Shown piece after piece: positions 51,889 to 60,074 of a stretch of DNA of 64,000 bases. A program made the position numbers and the translations under genes. The stretch lies in assembly GCF_042683745.1 (NCBI RefSeq), contig NZ_JBHUJX010000018.1:372001-436000 (forward strand), given 5' to 3'. Position 1 is the first letter of the stretch, and each line of letters begins with the position of its first letter. The notes under the pieces are model-generated. The model saw only the letters and a program-made list of their open reading frames with translations. It did no database searches and was not told where the DNA came from. The DNA is from Pseudoneobacillus sp042683745. GTDB lineage: Bacteria > Bacillota > Bacilli > Bacillales > Cytobacillaceae.

Positions 51889-53637
51889 TTAATTTTGGAT
51901 GTCAGCGTATTTAAATGATGGCTGACGATTAATTAATGAGAAAATTCCTGTTACATTTTCTTTATAAACATGCGGTCGAGTATAATAGTAAATTGGCACA
52001 ATTGGCATATCATTCATTAGAATTTCTTCGGCTTTATGCATGGCATCCATACGAATTTCTGGATCCATTACTGTTTTTGCTTTGTTTACAAGCGCATCAT
52101 ATTCACGGTTGCTGTAGTTAACATCATTATATGGTCCATCCGTTAACCAAAGGTCTAAGTATGTCATTGGATCAACATAGTCTCCTACCCAACCAGCACG
52201 ACTAATCATAAAGTCACCTGATTTTTCACGGTCTAGTTTAACCTGGAATTCTACGTTTTCTAACTTTAGGTTATCAACACCTAAATTTTTGCGCCACATT
52301 TCTTGAATCGCCTCAGCGATTACCTTGTGAACTTCACTTGTATTATAAAGTAAGGTTACTTCTGGAAGTTTCTTCAATCCTTCCTCCGCTAGCCCTTCAG
52401 CAAGTAGCTTCTTCGCTTCTTCAACATTCTCTTCGAATAGTGCACCTGCATTTTCTCTAAAGTCACCTGTTACATCTGGCATACCTGGAGGAATGACACC
52501 GTAAGCAGGCATTTGCCCACCTTGAGAAACGTGTTCAGTAATTGTTTTGCGGTCGATTGCCATCGAAAATGCTTTACGCACCTTTGGATTATTAAAAGGT
52601 TTAACATCTGAGTTTAAATTATAATAGTAAGTAGACAGTTCAGCCGCGTTATGGAAATCAGCACGTTGTTCAGCAAGTAGCTTTCCAGTTACTTCTGCTG
52701 GTAGATCATCTAATAAATCGATATCTCCAGTTTCATACATTTGCCATGCTGTATTTTGGTCTTCAAGAATGTATAAAAGTACCTCGTCTAGTTTTATGCT
52801 AGCTGCATCATAGTACTTTTCATTTTTTGAAAGAGTGATCGTTTCTTTATGTTTCCACTCCGTTAATTTAAATGGACCATTGGAAACAAAAGTTGACGCT
52901 TCTTTGTACCAATCTGGGTTACTTTCTGCCAGCTTCTTATTAATTGGGAAGTACGTGCGGAAAGAAGTTAAGTCTAAGAAATAAGGAGTAGCTTGTAACA
53001 ATTTTACTTCAAGAGTCTTATCGTCTAAAGCCTTTACTCCAACTTTATCTCTTGCTGGTCCTAATTGATCTTCAGAAATCACTGGCTTTGCTGGAGGTTC
53101 TTTACCTTCCGCTTCAGCTTTAGCAACTTCTTCGTTGTATTTAGCTAAAACATCTGCTCCAATATTATTGTAATCCTGTGCACCTGCTAAATAATAAAAT
53201 TGGTAAGCATATGTAGAAGCTGTGTTTGGATCTAAAGCAAATTTCCAAGCATATTCAAAATCTTGAGCTGTTAATGGCTCACCATTAGACCACGTCATTC
53301 CTTCCTTTAAATGGAATGTCCATGTTAAACCATCTTCACTTGGCTCCCAACTTTCAGCCATCCCTGGCACAATTGTTCCATCTGGAGCTTTTGTTGTTAA
53401 GCCTTCAAATACATGATCGACGATCCAAGAATCATGTGTACCTTCGGCCAATCCTGGATGCAAAGCCCCTGGCTCTGAATGGTTATTTGTGCGAAGAACT
53501 TTCTTTCCTGACGCTTCTTCTCCTGAATCATTATTGTCTTTTTTATCTTTCGATTGATTAGTAGTCGTTGTACAGCCCGATAATACTAACATGAAAGCAA
53601 AAAGAACTGTCAGGAAAACATGTAATCTTTTTTTCAT
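51889..53637 (-). CDS. oppA: Peptide-binding lipoprotein OppA (operon 3)
   Basis: About 582 residues. Lipobox: FMLVLSGC-TTTTN. The SBP_bac_5 signature is seen in FHLKEGMTWSNGEPLTAQDFEYAW, the long insert LAGAQDYNNIGADVLAKYNEE typical of OppA/DppE-type proteins, SNGPFKLTEWKHK, and VRKAFSMAIDRKTITEHV. Two ATGs follow GGGGGG; the second (53637) is better spaced. It is the first gene of operon 3, expressed from the promoter with operator 8. Confidence 0.96.
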   Translation of the reverse strand: MKKRLHVFLTVLFAFMLVLSGCTTTTNQSKDKKDNNDSGEEASGKKVLRTNNHSEPGALHPGLAEGTHDSWIVDHVFEGLTTKAPDGTIVPGMAESWEPSEDGLTWTFHLKEGMTWSNGEPLTAQDFEYAWKFALDPNTASTYAYQFYYLAGAQDYNNIGADVLAKYNEEVAKAEAEGKEPPAKPVISEDQLGPARDKVGVKALDDKTLEVKLLQATPYFLDLTSFRTYFPINKKLAESNPDWYKEASTFVSNGPFKLTEWKHKETITLSKNEKYYDAASIKLDEVLLYILEDQNTAWQMYETGDIDLLDDLPAEVTGKLLAEQRADFHNAAELSTYYYNLNSDVKPFNNPKVRKAFSMAIDRKTITEHVSQGGQMPAYGVIPPGMPDVTGDFRENAGALFEENVEEAKKLLAEGLAEEGLKKLPEVTLLYNTSEVHKVIAEAIQEMWRKNLGVDNLKLENVEFQVKLDREKSGDFMISRAGWVGDYVDPMTYLDLWLTDGPYNDVNYSNREYDALVNKAKTVMDPEIRMDAMHKAEEILMNDMPIVPIYYYTRPHVYKENVTGIFSLINRQPSFKYADIQN

Positions 53638-53765
53638 CATAAACCCCCCTGTTCGGAATATTGTTTCTAGTTTTCTTGTAATTCAAATTTTCAGAATCAT
53701 CATTACAAAAAAATATAAATTTTCAATATCACCCACCTTATCTAACCGAAGACAGTTTGTTTAAA

Positions 53766-53783
53766 AAACTGTATGGTCAGTTT
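53766..53783 (-). promoter_or_regulatory. TetR-type operator 8 with promoter (opp operon 3)
   Basis: AAACTGTATGGTCAGTTT, 1 bp downstream of the minus-strand promoter TTGTAA (53808-53813), 17 bp, TAAAAT (53785-53790). A leader of about 130 nt precedes oppA3. Confidence 0.82.
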
Positions 53784-53872
53784 AATTTTAAAGGAGCAAA
53801 ATATAAATTACAATAAATTTTTCTATTTTTTTTGTTTAGTTGATTTTAAAGCATGCATTATTCTTAAATAAT

Positions 53873-53890
53873 AAGGTGACCAACTAGTTT
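53873..53890 (+). promoter_or_regulatory. Weak TetR-type operator 9 (alpha/beta hydrolase-peptidase unit)
   Basis: AAGGTGACCAACTAGTTT, the most degenerate member of the set. It is 2 bp downstream of TAAATA (53865-53870), with TTGATT at 53840-53845 as possible -35 (spacer 19). It faces operator 8 in the same divergent gap. Confidence 0.55.
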
Positions 53891-53940
53891 ATTTATGCTA
53901 TAAAGAAAAAGGAATCATTAATCAATTAGAGGTGGTATTT

Positions 53941-54807
53941 ATGATTAGCAGGAAAATCGATGCAAATAAAATAAAAATACAAGTTTATGAGGGTGGTAAT
54001 ACATCGGGAGAAGCTATCCTTTTTTTACACCCACAAGGAAGCACATCGAAAATATGGGAGAAGGCACTCCCATTGTTCGAAAAGGAGTACCATGTCATTT
54101 CAATGGATTTAAGAGGCCATGGTGAATCGGATAAAGCTGTTAGTGGTTATGACATTGAGTCTCAATGTAGAGATATCAAAGATGTTATGGAAAATTTAGA
54201 AATCCAAAAAGCTCATTTGGTAGGGAATTCATTAGGAGGCGATATTGCGACTGCCTTTGCAGCTATTTATCCAGAACATATCATTTCTCTTACGAATATT
54301 GACTCTGGCATGATTGATTACATCGGTCCCGAGGGAGAAAGAAATAAAACGAAAGAAGAAGTTTTAGAAGAATTCAAAAATAGACAAATTAAAAGCTTCT
54401 CTTCCAAAAAAGAATTATTAGAATATGTTGAAAGTGTATTTCCTGAATCCCTTTGGGAGAATTATTTCGAAGAATGGTTTAAGTTTGTATCTATTTATCA
54501 AGACGAAGACAACCGCTTATCTTATCAAATTCCAATTGCTATAAACGTCCAGATTATGGATATGGTTTGTCGTTTACATTACAAAGAACTCTATCAAAAT
54601 ATTACTTGTCCGATTCTATTTCTTCCCGCTGAAATGGAAGATCATCTTTCAATTAAGTTAAGGAATATTGAAGAAGCCAATAAATACACTTTTGTTAAAA
54701 CTAGCATCATTCCAGAATCTAGGCATCTAATGGTGCTAAATCAATCGCAGGAAATATGTCAAGAAATTATACAGTTTTTTCAAGAGGTTAGAGTAAGTCA
54801 AAAGTAA
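53941..54807 (+). CDS. Alpha/beta hydrolase
   Basis: 288 residues from ATG 53941, eight bases after AGAGG (GTG at 53932 is the alternative). Visible are LFLHPQGSTSKIW (oxyanion region), SMDLRGHGESDK, the nucleophile elbow VGNSLGGDIA, a probable acid near PAEMEDHLS and the catalytic His in ESRHLMVLN. It is a general serine hydrolase; esterase, lactonase or peptidase specificity cannot be told. It heads a two-gene unit with an M3/M2-type peptidase and lies divergent from operon 3. Confidence 0.85.
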   Translation: MISRKIDANKIKIQVYEGGNTSGEAILFLHPQGSTSKIWEKALPLFEKEYHVISMDLRGHGESDKAVSGYDIESQCRDIKDVMENLEIQKAHLVGNSLGGDIATAFAAIYPEHIISLTNIDSGMIDYIGPEGERNKTKEEVLEEFKNRQIKSFSSKKELLEYVESVFPESLWENYFEEWFKFVSIYQDEDNRLSYQIPIAINVQIMDMVCRLHYKELYQNITCPILFLPAEMEDHLSIKLRNIEEANKYTFVKTSIIPESRHLMVLNQSQEICQEIIQFFQEVRVSQK

Positions 54808-54859
54808 TCAACTCTTCCAATGAAGTCATAAATTATCGTTTGTAAAGGAGGAAAAAATT

Positions 54860-56461
54860 ATGGGTATGTCAGTACAAACCTTTTTACAAGAGTTAAATAA
54901 TCAAATGCAAGTATTAATGCGTGATGTTACAGAAGCAAGTTGGATGGCCCAAACTACAGGTGATGCAGATTGGGCAGATAAGCTTAGTGAAGCTGATACA
55001 AAATTGAATTTATTCTTTTCTCAAAAGGATACTTTTGAAAAAACAAAGCGATATTTAGAAGAAGAGGGCTTAACTGAACTGGAAAAGCGTCAACTATTCC
55101 TTTTTCTTAATATCATGAAAGATAATCAGTTACCCGAAGAAATGATTGCCGACTTGTCTAAGCGGTCATCTGACTTAAATCTTTTGTTTAATACGTTTAC
55201 CCCTGAAGTGGATGGTAAAAGATATTCAGCGAACGATATTAGAGATATTTTAATTAACAGCAATGATCAAGAGCTTCGAAAACAAGTTTGGTATGCAAGT
55301 AAAGAAGTTGGAAAGGTCGTCGAAAAAGATCTATTAGAGCTTATTAAAAAACGGAATGAGGCTGCAAGATTACTTGGTTACGAGAATTATTACCAAATGA
55401 GTTTCGCCCTACAGGAATTGGACCAAAAAGAGGTATTTTCCATCTTTACGGATTTAATTAATCAATCCGATCGTGCTTATCGTTCGATGAAAAAAGAGTT
55501 AGATGAACGATTAGCCTCAAAGTTTGAAATCGACCTTACTGACATTCGCCCATGGCACTATGTTGATCCATTTTTTCAAAAAGCCCCATCTTCAGACAAA
55601 GCAAATTTAGATCCGTTCTTTAGAGGTAAAGATTTATTACAAATGACAACTGATACATTTCAGGCTATGGGAATTGAAGTAGCGGATTTATATGAAAAAA
55701 GTGATTTATTCCCACGTGAGAAGAAAAATCCTACTGCATTTTGTATGGACATTGATCGCGAAGGTGACGTCAGGGTTTTATGTAACCTTGAGGAAGTTTC
55801 CTATTGGATGGAAACTAATTTACATGAGTTCGGTCATGCGGCTTATTTTAAATATGCTGATTCGGAACTTCCATTTATCTTGCGTAACTGTAGTCATACC
55901 TTAACAACCGAAGCCATTGCTATGATGTTTGGGAAAATGGGGAAAGATCCTCGCTGGTTACGTCAATTTCTAAATATGGATGATGCAATGCTCCAAGAGC
56001 TTTCACCGGAACTAGAACAATTGCAACAGCTGTCAATGTTGGTCGCTGCTAGATGGATGATTACCTTTGTCTTTTTTGAAAAGGAATTATATGAGAATCC
56101 GGATCAAGATTTAAATTCCTTATGGTGGAAAACGGTCAGTGAAGTTCAATTAGTCAATCCTCCAGATTCCACCGACCAACCAGACTGGGCAGCTAAAATT
56201 CATTTTACGCTTGCACCAGTCTATTACCAAAACTACTTACTTGGTGAATTAATGGCTGCTCAATTGCTTCGATTTATTGAGAATTCCATTTCACCGGAGT
56301 TTTTTACAAAAGCAACTGGTGATATGCTCATGAATCAATACTTTAAACCAGGTGCACTTTATAACTGGAATGAAAAAATCCGAAGAATTACTGGTGAAAA
56401 TTTAAATCCAATCCATTTCAGTGAACTTTATTGTCAAACTGATATTAAGGTTACACAATAG
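54860..56461 (+). CDS. Zinc peptidase of the M3/M2 (oligopeptidase/ACE-like) group
   Basis: 533 residues. The zinc site is LHEFGHAAYFKY (HEFGH at 322-326), with the third ligand in TTEAIAMMFGKM about 25-30 residues later. HEFGH and TTEAIAMMFG are closer to M2 peptidyl-dipeptidases than to classic PepF, so dipeptide release from C-termini is possible. The N-terminal half is all-helical. There is no signal peptide, so it is cytoplasmic. The start follows GGAGGAAAAAATT. It lies 52 bp after the hydrolase gene. A terminator follows. Confidence 0.88.
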   Translation: MGMSVQTFLQELNNQMQVLMRDVTEASWMAQTTGDADWADKLSEADTKLNLFFSQKDTFEKTKRYLEEEGLTELEKRQLFLFLNIMKDNQLPEEMIADLSKRSSDLNLLFNTFTPEVDGKRYSANDIRDILINSNDQELRKQVWYASKEVGKVVEKDLLELIKKRNEAARLLGYENYYQMSFALQELDQKEVFSIFTDLINQSDRAYRSMKKELDERLASKFEIDLTDIRPWHYVDPFFQKAPSSDKANLDPFFRGKDLLQMTTDTFQAMGIEVADLYEKSDLFPREKKNPTAFCMDIDREGDVRVLCNLEEVSYWMETNLHEFGHAAYFKYADSELPFILRNCSHTLTTEAIAMMFGKMGKDPRWLRQFLNMDDAMLQELSPELEQLQQLSMLVAARWMITFVFFEKELYENPDQDLNSLWWKTVSEVQLVNPPDSTDQPDWAAKIHFTLAPVYYQNYLLGELMAAQLLRFIENSISPEFFTKATGDMLMNQYFKPGALYNWNEKIRRITGENLNPIHFSELYCQTDIKVTQ

Positions 56462-56463
56462 AG

Positions 56464-56502
56464 AAAAACGGAGTCAGGGAAAACATCTCCTGCTCCGTTT
56501 TT
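56464..56502 (+). terminator. Terminator after the M3/M2 peptidase
   Basis: AAAAACGGAG-t-CAGG pairs with CCTG-CTCCGTTTTT, then TATTAAAC. Confidence 0.88.
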
Positions 56503-56566
56503 ATTAAACTAATACCATCACATTATATTAGAAATGAACTTGTAATTAGGTTATAGCATTGAATAT

Positions 56567-56584
56567 AAACTAACCAGTTAGTTT
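56567..56584 (+). promoter_or_regulatory. TetR-type operator 10 (pepF)
   Basis: AAACTAACCAGTTAGTTT, one of the best palindromes, 37 bp upstream of the pepF start. A candidate promoter is TTGTAA (56540-56545), 18 bp, TATAAA (56564-56569); its -10 overlaps the operator. Confidence 0.85.
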
Positions 56585-56621
56585 CATATGTTCTTGACTA
56601 ATTTAAAAGGGAGATGAAGAA

Positions 56622-58409
56622 ATGAAAGTCTTGCTTCGAAATCAAATCGACGAGCAATACCAATGGAATTTAGGAGACATATACCCTTCTATTGAAGAAT
56701 GGGAAGATGATTATCAAATTACAAGTGAAAAAATTGATCAGATCAGTAAGTTTGAAGGAACCATAGCAAAAGGACCTGATTTTCTTTTAGGGTACCTCCA
56801 GCTGATGACAGAAATTAACCTTATCCAAGAACGTCTACTTGTTTATGCAAAGTTTTTGCATGATGAAAATACAAAAGACACACAGAGACAGGAATTGCTT
56901 CAACGATTACAACCACTTGAGGTTAAATACTCAAAAGCCATCTCCTTCTTTATACCTGAATTACTTGAATTGGATTCAGAAACTCTTGAATCTTATTATT
57001 TGAAAGCAGAATTACTATTTTTTAAAAAGTTCCTAGACAACATCCTGCGGGCTAAACCTCACCAATTATCAAAAGAACAAGAAATATTACTTTCCCAAAC
57101 AAATCTTTTATATTCTGCCGATCACACATTCACGATGTTAGATAATGCAGATATTACTTTTGAACCTGTTATTGATGAAAATGGTAACACCCTGACCTTG
57201 ACGAGCTCTACGTTTGGAAAGTTAGTAGCAAGTGAAAACAGAGAAGTTCGAAAGAGTGCGTTCTTTAACACGTATAAATCTTACGGGTCTTTAATTAATA
57301 CCATTTCAAGCACGTACTTAGGAAATGTAAAAAAGGATCTATTCTACAGTCAAGTTAGAAACTATCAATCTTCGCTAGAGCAAGCACTTTTTGAGAATAA
57401 TGTGCAGGTACAAGTTTATTCGAACCTTGTAGATACAATCAAAGCAAACCAACATTTAATGCATAGGTACATTACGATCCGTAAAAAAGCGTTAAAACTT
57501 CAGGAACTGCATATGTACGATATTTATGCACCACTTGTACCAAATGCGAATCAAGATATTCCTTATGAAGAGGCCTACGATATGATGTTAGATGGACTTT
57601 CCATCCTCGGGGAAGAATATATCACCATATTAAAAGAGGCCAGAACCAATAGATGGATCGATGTTTTTACGAATGAAGGGAAAATGAGTGGTGCCTATCA
57701 ATGGGGAACGTACGGTATTCACCCATATGTGTTACTCAATCACCGAAACGATTTAGATAGTCTTTTTACACTTTCCCATGAGATGGGGCACGCCCTTCAT
57801 AGCTATTACAGTGATCGGGAGAACCCTTATTTATATGCGCAATATGTAATCTTTGTGGCTGAAGTTGCTTCAACAGTGAATGAAGTTCTTCTCATGTACC
57901 ATATGTTGAATAAAACAAATGACCCGGCTATGAAGAAGAATTTAATTAATTACTTCCTAGAACTTTTCAAAGGAAAAATGTTCAGACAGACGATGTTTGC
58001 CGAATATGAGAAAGTCATCCATGAAAAGGTCCAAAACGAGGAACCTTTAACCTCTACTCACTTTAGTGATATTTACTACAAGCTAAATCAAGAATACTAT
58101 GGCAATGATATCATCCATGATGAGGAAATTCGTTTTGAATGGGCAAGAATCCCTCATTTTTATCGTTCTTTCTATGTTTATCAGTATGCGACAGGCTTTG
58201 CGGCTGCTATTGCGATTGGCAAAAGAATTATGGAAGAGGGTAATCCAGCAGTTCAAGACTATTTAAACTTCTTAAAAAGTGGCGGTACAGACGCCCCTAT
58301 TGAACTATTAAAAATTGCTGGTGTAGATATGACTTCACCTAAACCAATCCAAGATGCGATGGATGTATTTGAAAAATTAATGAACGAATTTGAAGATCTT
58401 TTAGATTAA
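56622..58409 (+). CDS. pepF: Oligoendopeptidase F (M3B)
   Basis: 595-residue zinc oligopeptidase for peptides of roughly 7-17 residues in known PepF enzymes. Zinc site LSHEMGHALHSYY (HEMGH at 386-390), with the third ligand in VAEVASTVNEVLL. Typical C-terminal motifs are YRSFYVYQYATGFAAA and FLKSGGTDAPIELLKIAGVDM. Length and motifs match the classic PepF. It is monocistronic, with operator 10 upstream and a strong terminator downstream. It probably finishes degradation of peptides brought in by the Opp systems (inference). Confidence 0.94.
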   Translation: MKVLLRNQIDEQYQWNLGDIYPSIEEWEDDYQITSEKIDQISKFEGTIAKGPDFLLGYLQLMTEINLIQERLLVYAKFLHDENTKDTQRQELLQRLQPLEVKYSKAISFFIPELLELDSETLESYYLKAELLFFKKFLDNILRAKPHQLSKEQEILLSQTNLLYSADHTFTMLDNADITFEPVIDENGNTLTLTSSTFGKLVASENREVRKSAFFNTYKSYGSLINTISSTYLGNVKKDLFYSQVRNYQSSLEQALFENNVQVQVYSNLVDTIKANQHLMHRYITIRKKALKLQELHMYDIYAPLVPNANQDIPYEEAYDMMLDGLSILGEEYITILKEARTNRWIDVFTNEGKMSGAYQWGTYGIHPYVLLNHRNDLDSLFTLSHEMGHALHSYYSDRENPYLYAQYVIFVAEVASTVNEVLLMYHMLNKTNDPAMKKNLINYFLELFKGKMFRQTMFAEYEKVIHEKVQNEEPLTSTHFSDIYYKLNQEYYGNDIIHDEEIRFEWARIPHFYRSFYVYQYATGFAAAIAIGKRIMEEGNPAVQDYLNFLKSGGTDAPIELLKIAGVDMTSPKPIQDAMDVFEKLMNEFEDLLD

Positions 58410-58411
58410 AT

Positions 58412-58448
58412 GAAAAAGGAGTCTGCGAGAATTATAGACTCCTTTTTC
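58412..58448 (+). terminator. Terminator after pepF
   Basis: GAAAAAGGAGTCT / AGACTCCTTTTTC, perfect 13-bp arms with an 11-nt loop. It may also serve the convergent GNAT gene. Confidence 0.92.
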
Positions 58449-58512
58449 GTTTTAAAACTTCATTATCGAAAGCCTAACTAGTTGGCTACCTTTTTATTGT
58501 GAATAAAATTCA

Positions 58513-58992
58513 TTAAACATTCGCAACTCGATTTTTAATAAAGTAGTCCATCACTCTTTCATCTTCTAGCATTTCTTCCGTTTCAACAAATCCAATATTT
58601 TTATAAAAGTTAATGGCTGCTTGATTCTCTGGTACAACGGATAGACGTACTCTCGAGCAATCTGAATGTTGGTTTGTTATCATTTCAATAATTTTTAACA
58701 TTCCTTGCTTTCCGTAGCCTTTGCCTTGAAATTGCTCACCAATCATAAATCTAGGAACCCAATGTCGATCATAGTCTTCATTTTCTGGAATGAATTCAAC
58801 CGCAGCCAGACCTACTACAGTATCCCCATCACAAATGGCATATGGAGTAAATTTAGGATCAACATAAGCCCATGCAATAGTTGCCAAATTTCTCGCAACA
58901 AACTGCTTTTGATCCTCTGAAACTTCTAATTTTGCACATGCCCTAATGTTATCTTGTGTAACTGGTTTAATTTCAACTAAATTATTCTCCAT
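58513..58992 (-). CDS. GNAT acetyltransferase, polyamine-type (BltD/SpeG-like)
   Basis: 159 residues. N-terminus VEIKPVTQDNIRACAKLEVSEDQKQFVARN, acceptor region YAICDGDTVVGLAAVEF, acetyl-CoA loop IGEQFQGKGYGKQGMLKIIEMI and NQAAINFYKNIGFVE. The pattern resembles spermine/spermidine acetyltransferases of the BltD/SpeG kind. Its own promoter TTGCAA (59068-59073), 18 bp, TAAAAT (59044-59049) is followed by operator 11. It is thus a separate target of the putative repressor. The substrate is a prediction. Confidence 0.88.
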   Translation of the reverse strand: MENNLVEIKPVTQDNIRACAKLEVSEDQKQFVARNLATIAWAYVDPKFTPYAICDGDTVVGLAAVEFIPENEDYDRHWVPRFMIGEQFQGKGYGKQGMLKIIEMITNQHSDCSRVRLSVVPENQAAINFYKNIGFVETEEMLEDERVMDYFIKNRVANV

Positions 58993-59024
58993 TATAAACC
59001 CTCCATAAATGCAATAATCAGATA

Positions 59025-59042
59025 AAACTGAATAGTCATTTT
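59025..59042 (-). promoter_or_regulatory. TetR-type operator 11 with promoter (polyamine-type GNAT)
   Basis: AAACTGAATAGTCATTTT, 1 bp downstream of the minus-strand promoter TTGCAA (59068-59073), 18 bp, TAAAAT (59044-59049). Confidence 0.78.
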
Positions 59043-59265
59043 AATTTTACACATAATGTCTCTATTATTGCAAATAATAATCTTTTTATTACGATGTTAT
59101 AAATTATAGATTTTCTTAATCATTTGGCTTTGTTAAAGTTTAGTATTGTTTCAGTTAGTAAGATGATCTTCCATATGACAATGATATCCTACCTTGTTCT
59201 ATAAAGTATGTCTTTAATATAAATCTATTAACTTGAAATATCATAATAAATATTATAACCTATTT

Positions 59266-59283
59266 AAAATGACCAGTTAGTTT
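59266..59283 (+). promoter_or_regulatory. TetR-type operator 12 (membrane protein)
   Basis: AAAATGACCAGTTAGTTT, 6 bp downstream of TATAAC (59254-59259). A -35-like TTGAAA lies at 59233-59238, with a short 15-bp spacer. It is 99 bp upstream of the preferred start of the membrane protein. The rest of 59074-59232 shows no gene. Confidence 0.78.
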
Positions 59284-59382
59284 AAATGATTTGAAAACTG
59301 CTTTTTATAGAAATTAGCCATTCAAAGAACACTAAGAAACAATAAGACTGTGGAAAACATTGGTTGGCTGGGAGGTATGTTT

Positions 59383-59943
59383 GTGTATGCAATTAATTTG
59401 TTTGAAGTAGGGTTAACCATAATAGTTATCTATTCAATATATGATTTCATTAAAAACAAGGATAAAGACTTGAAAAACCGACTTATTATAATTAGTTTCT
59501 GGATCTATTTTTGTTATAGTGTTCAAGAAATTTTTGGGCACATTAATGTTCCCCCGAGACTATCCTATTATAATGTTCAACTCGCCCCATTTTTATATAT
59601 TAAGTATATCCTTAGTAAAATGGATTTTATTAGTAGAATTATTGATTCGTCATGGATATTTTTAACCATCAAAGATTTATTAAAGACTTTTCTTTTAACC
59701 TTCCCACTTGGAGTATATATCCAATTGATATTTGATATAAAACATTTTAAAAGAGGATTAATCGTTATTGCATCCACCTCATTAATATTAGAGGGTTTGG
59801 AATTTATGTTTGCATATACTGGTGTGATCGATTCTGGAATATTTCAAACAGACGTAATCATATTATATACGTTGGGGGGAATAGCTGGGTTTTATTTTTA
59901 TCGTTTTTATTTAAAGATGGTACGTGTAGTCCAAACGAGATAA
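59383..59943 (+). CDS. Hypothetical polytopic membrane protein
   Basis: About 186 residues. GTG at 59383 lies seven bases after GGGAGG and is preferred over GTG 59350, which has no ribosome site. Four to five hydrophobic segments are visible: LFEVGLTIIVIYSIYDF, LIIISFWIYFCYSVQEIF, a segment around FLLTFPLGVYIQLIF, LIVIASTSLILEGLEFMF and IILYTLGGIAGFYFY. The arrangement loosely recalls VanZ-like proteins, but the match is not firm. Operator 12 puts it in the same regulon. Confidence 0.6.
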   Translation: MYAINLFEVGLTIIVIYSIYDFIKNKDKDLKNRLIIISFWIYFCYSVQEIFGHINVPPRLSYYNVQLAPFLYIKYILSKMDFISRIIDSSWIFLTIKDLLKTFLLTFPLGVYIQLIFDIKHFKRGLIVIASTSLILEGLEFMFAYTGVIDSGIFQTDVIILYTLGGIAGFYFYRFYLKMVRVVQTR

Positions 59944-60018
59944 AAAGCTAAAAATTGGGTTGTACCGTTAATTGAGAGTTTAACTTTTCAGTTCTGGAAA
60001 ATGAACACTAACACTATA

Positions 60019-60036
60019 GCCCCCTTTATTGGGGGC
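60019..60036. terminator. Hairpin between convergent genes
   Basis: GCCCCC / GGGGGC with loop TTTATT, between the membrane protein and anti-sigma genes. There is no pure T-run on either side. Confidence 0.55.
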
Positions 60037-60074
60037 AACTTATTTCACTATTAGAATCGATGGATCCACTTTTT

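Noticed and set aside
58471..58487. Palindrome AGCCTAACTAGTTGGCT resembling the operator core
   Set aside because: It lies between two converging gene ends, not at a promoter, and its outer arms do not match AAACT/AGTTT.
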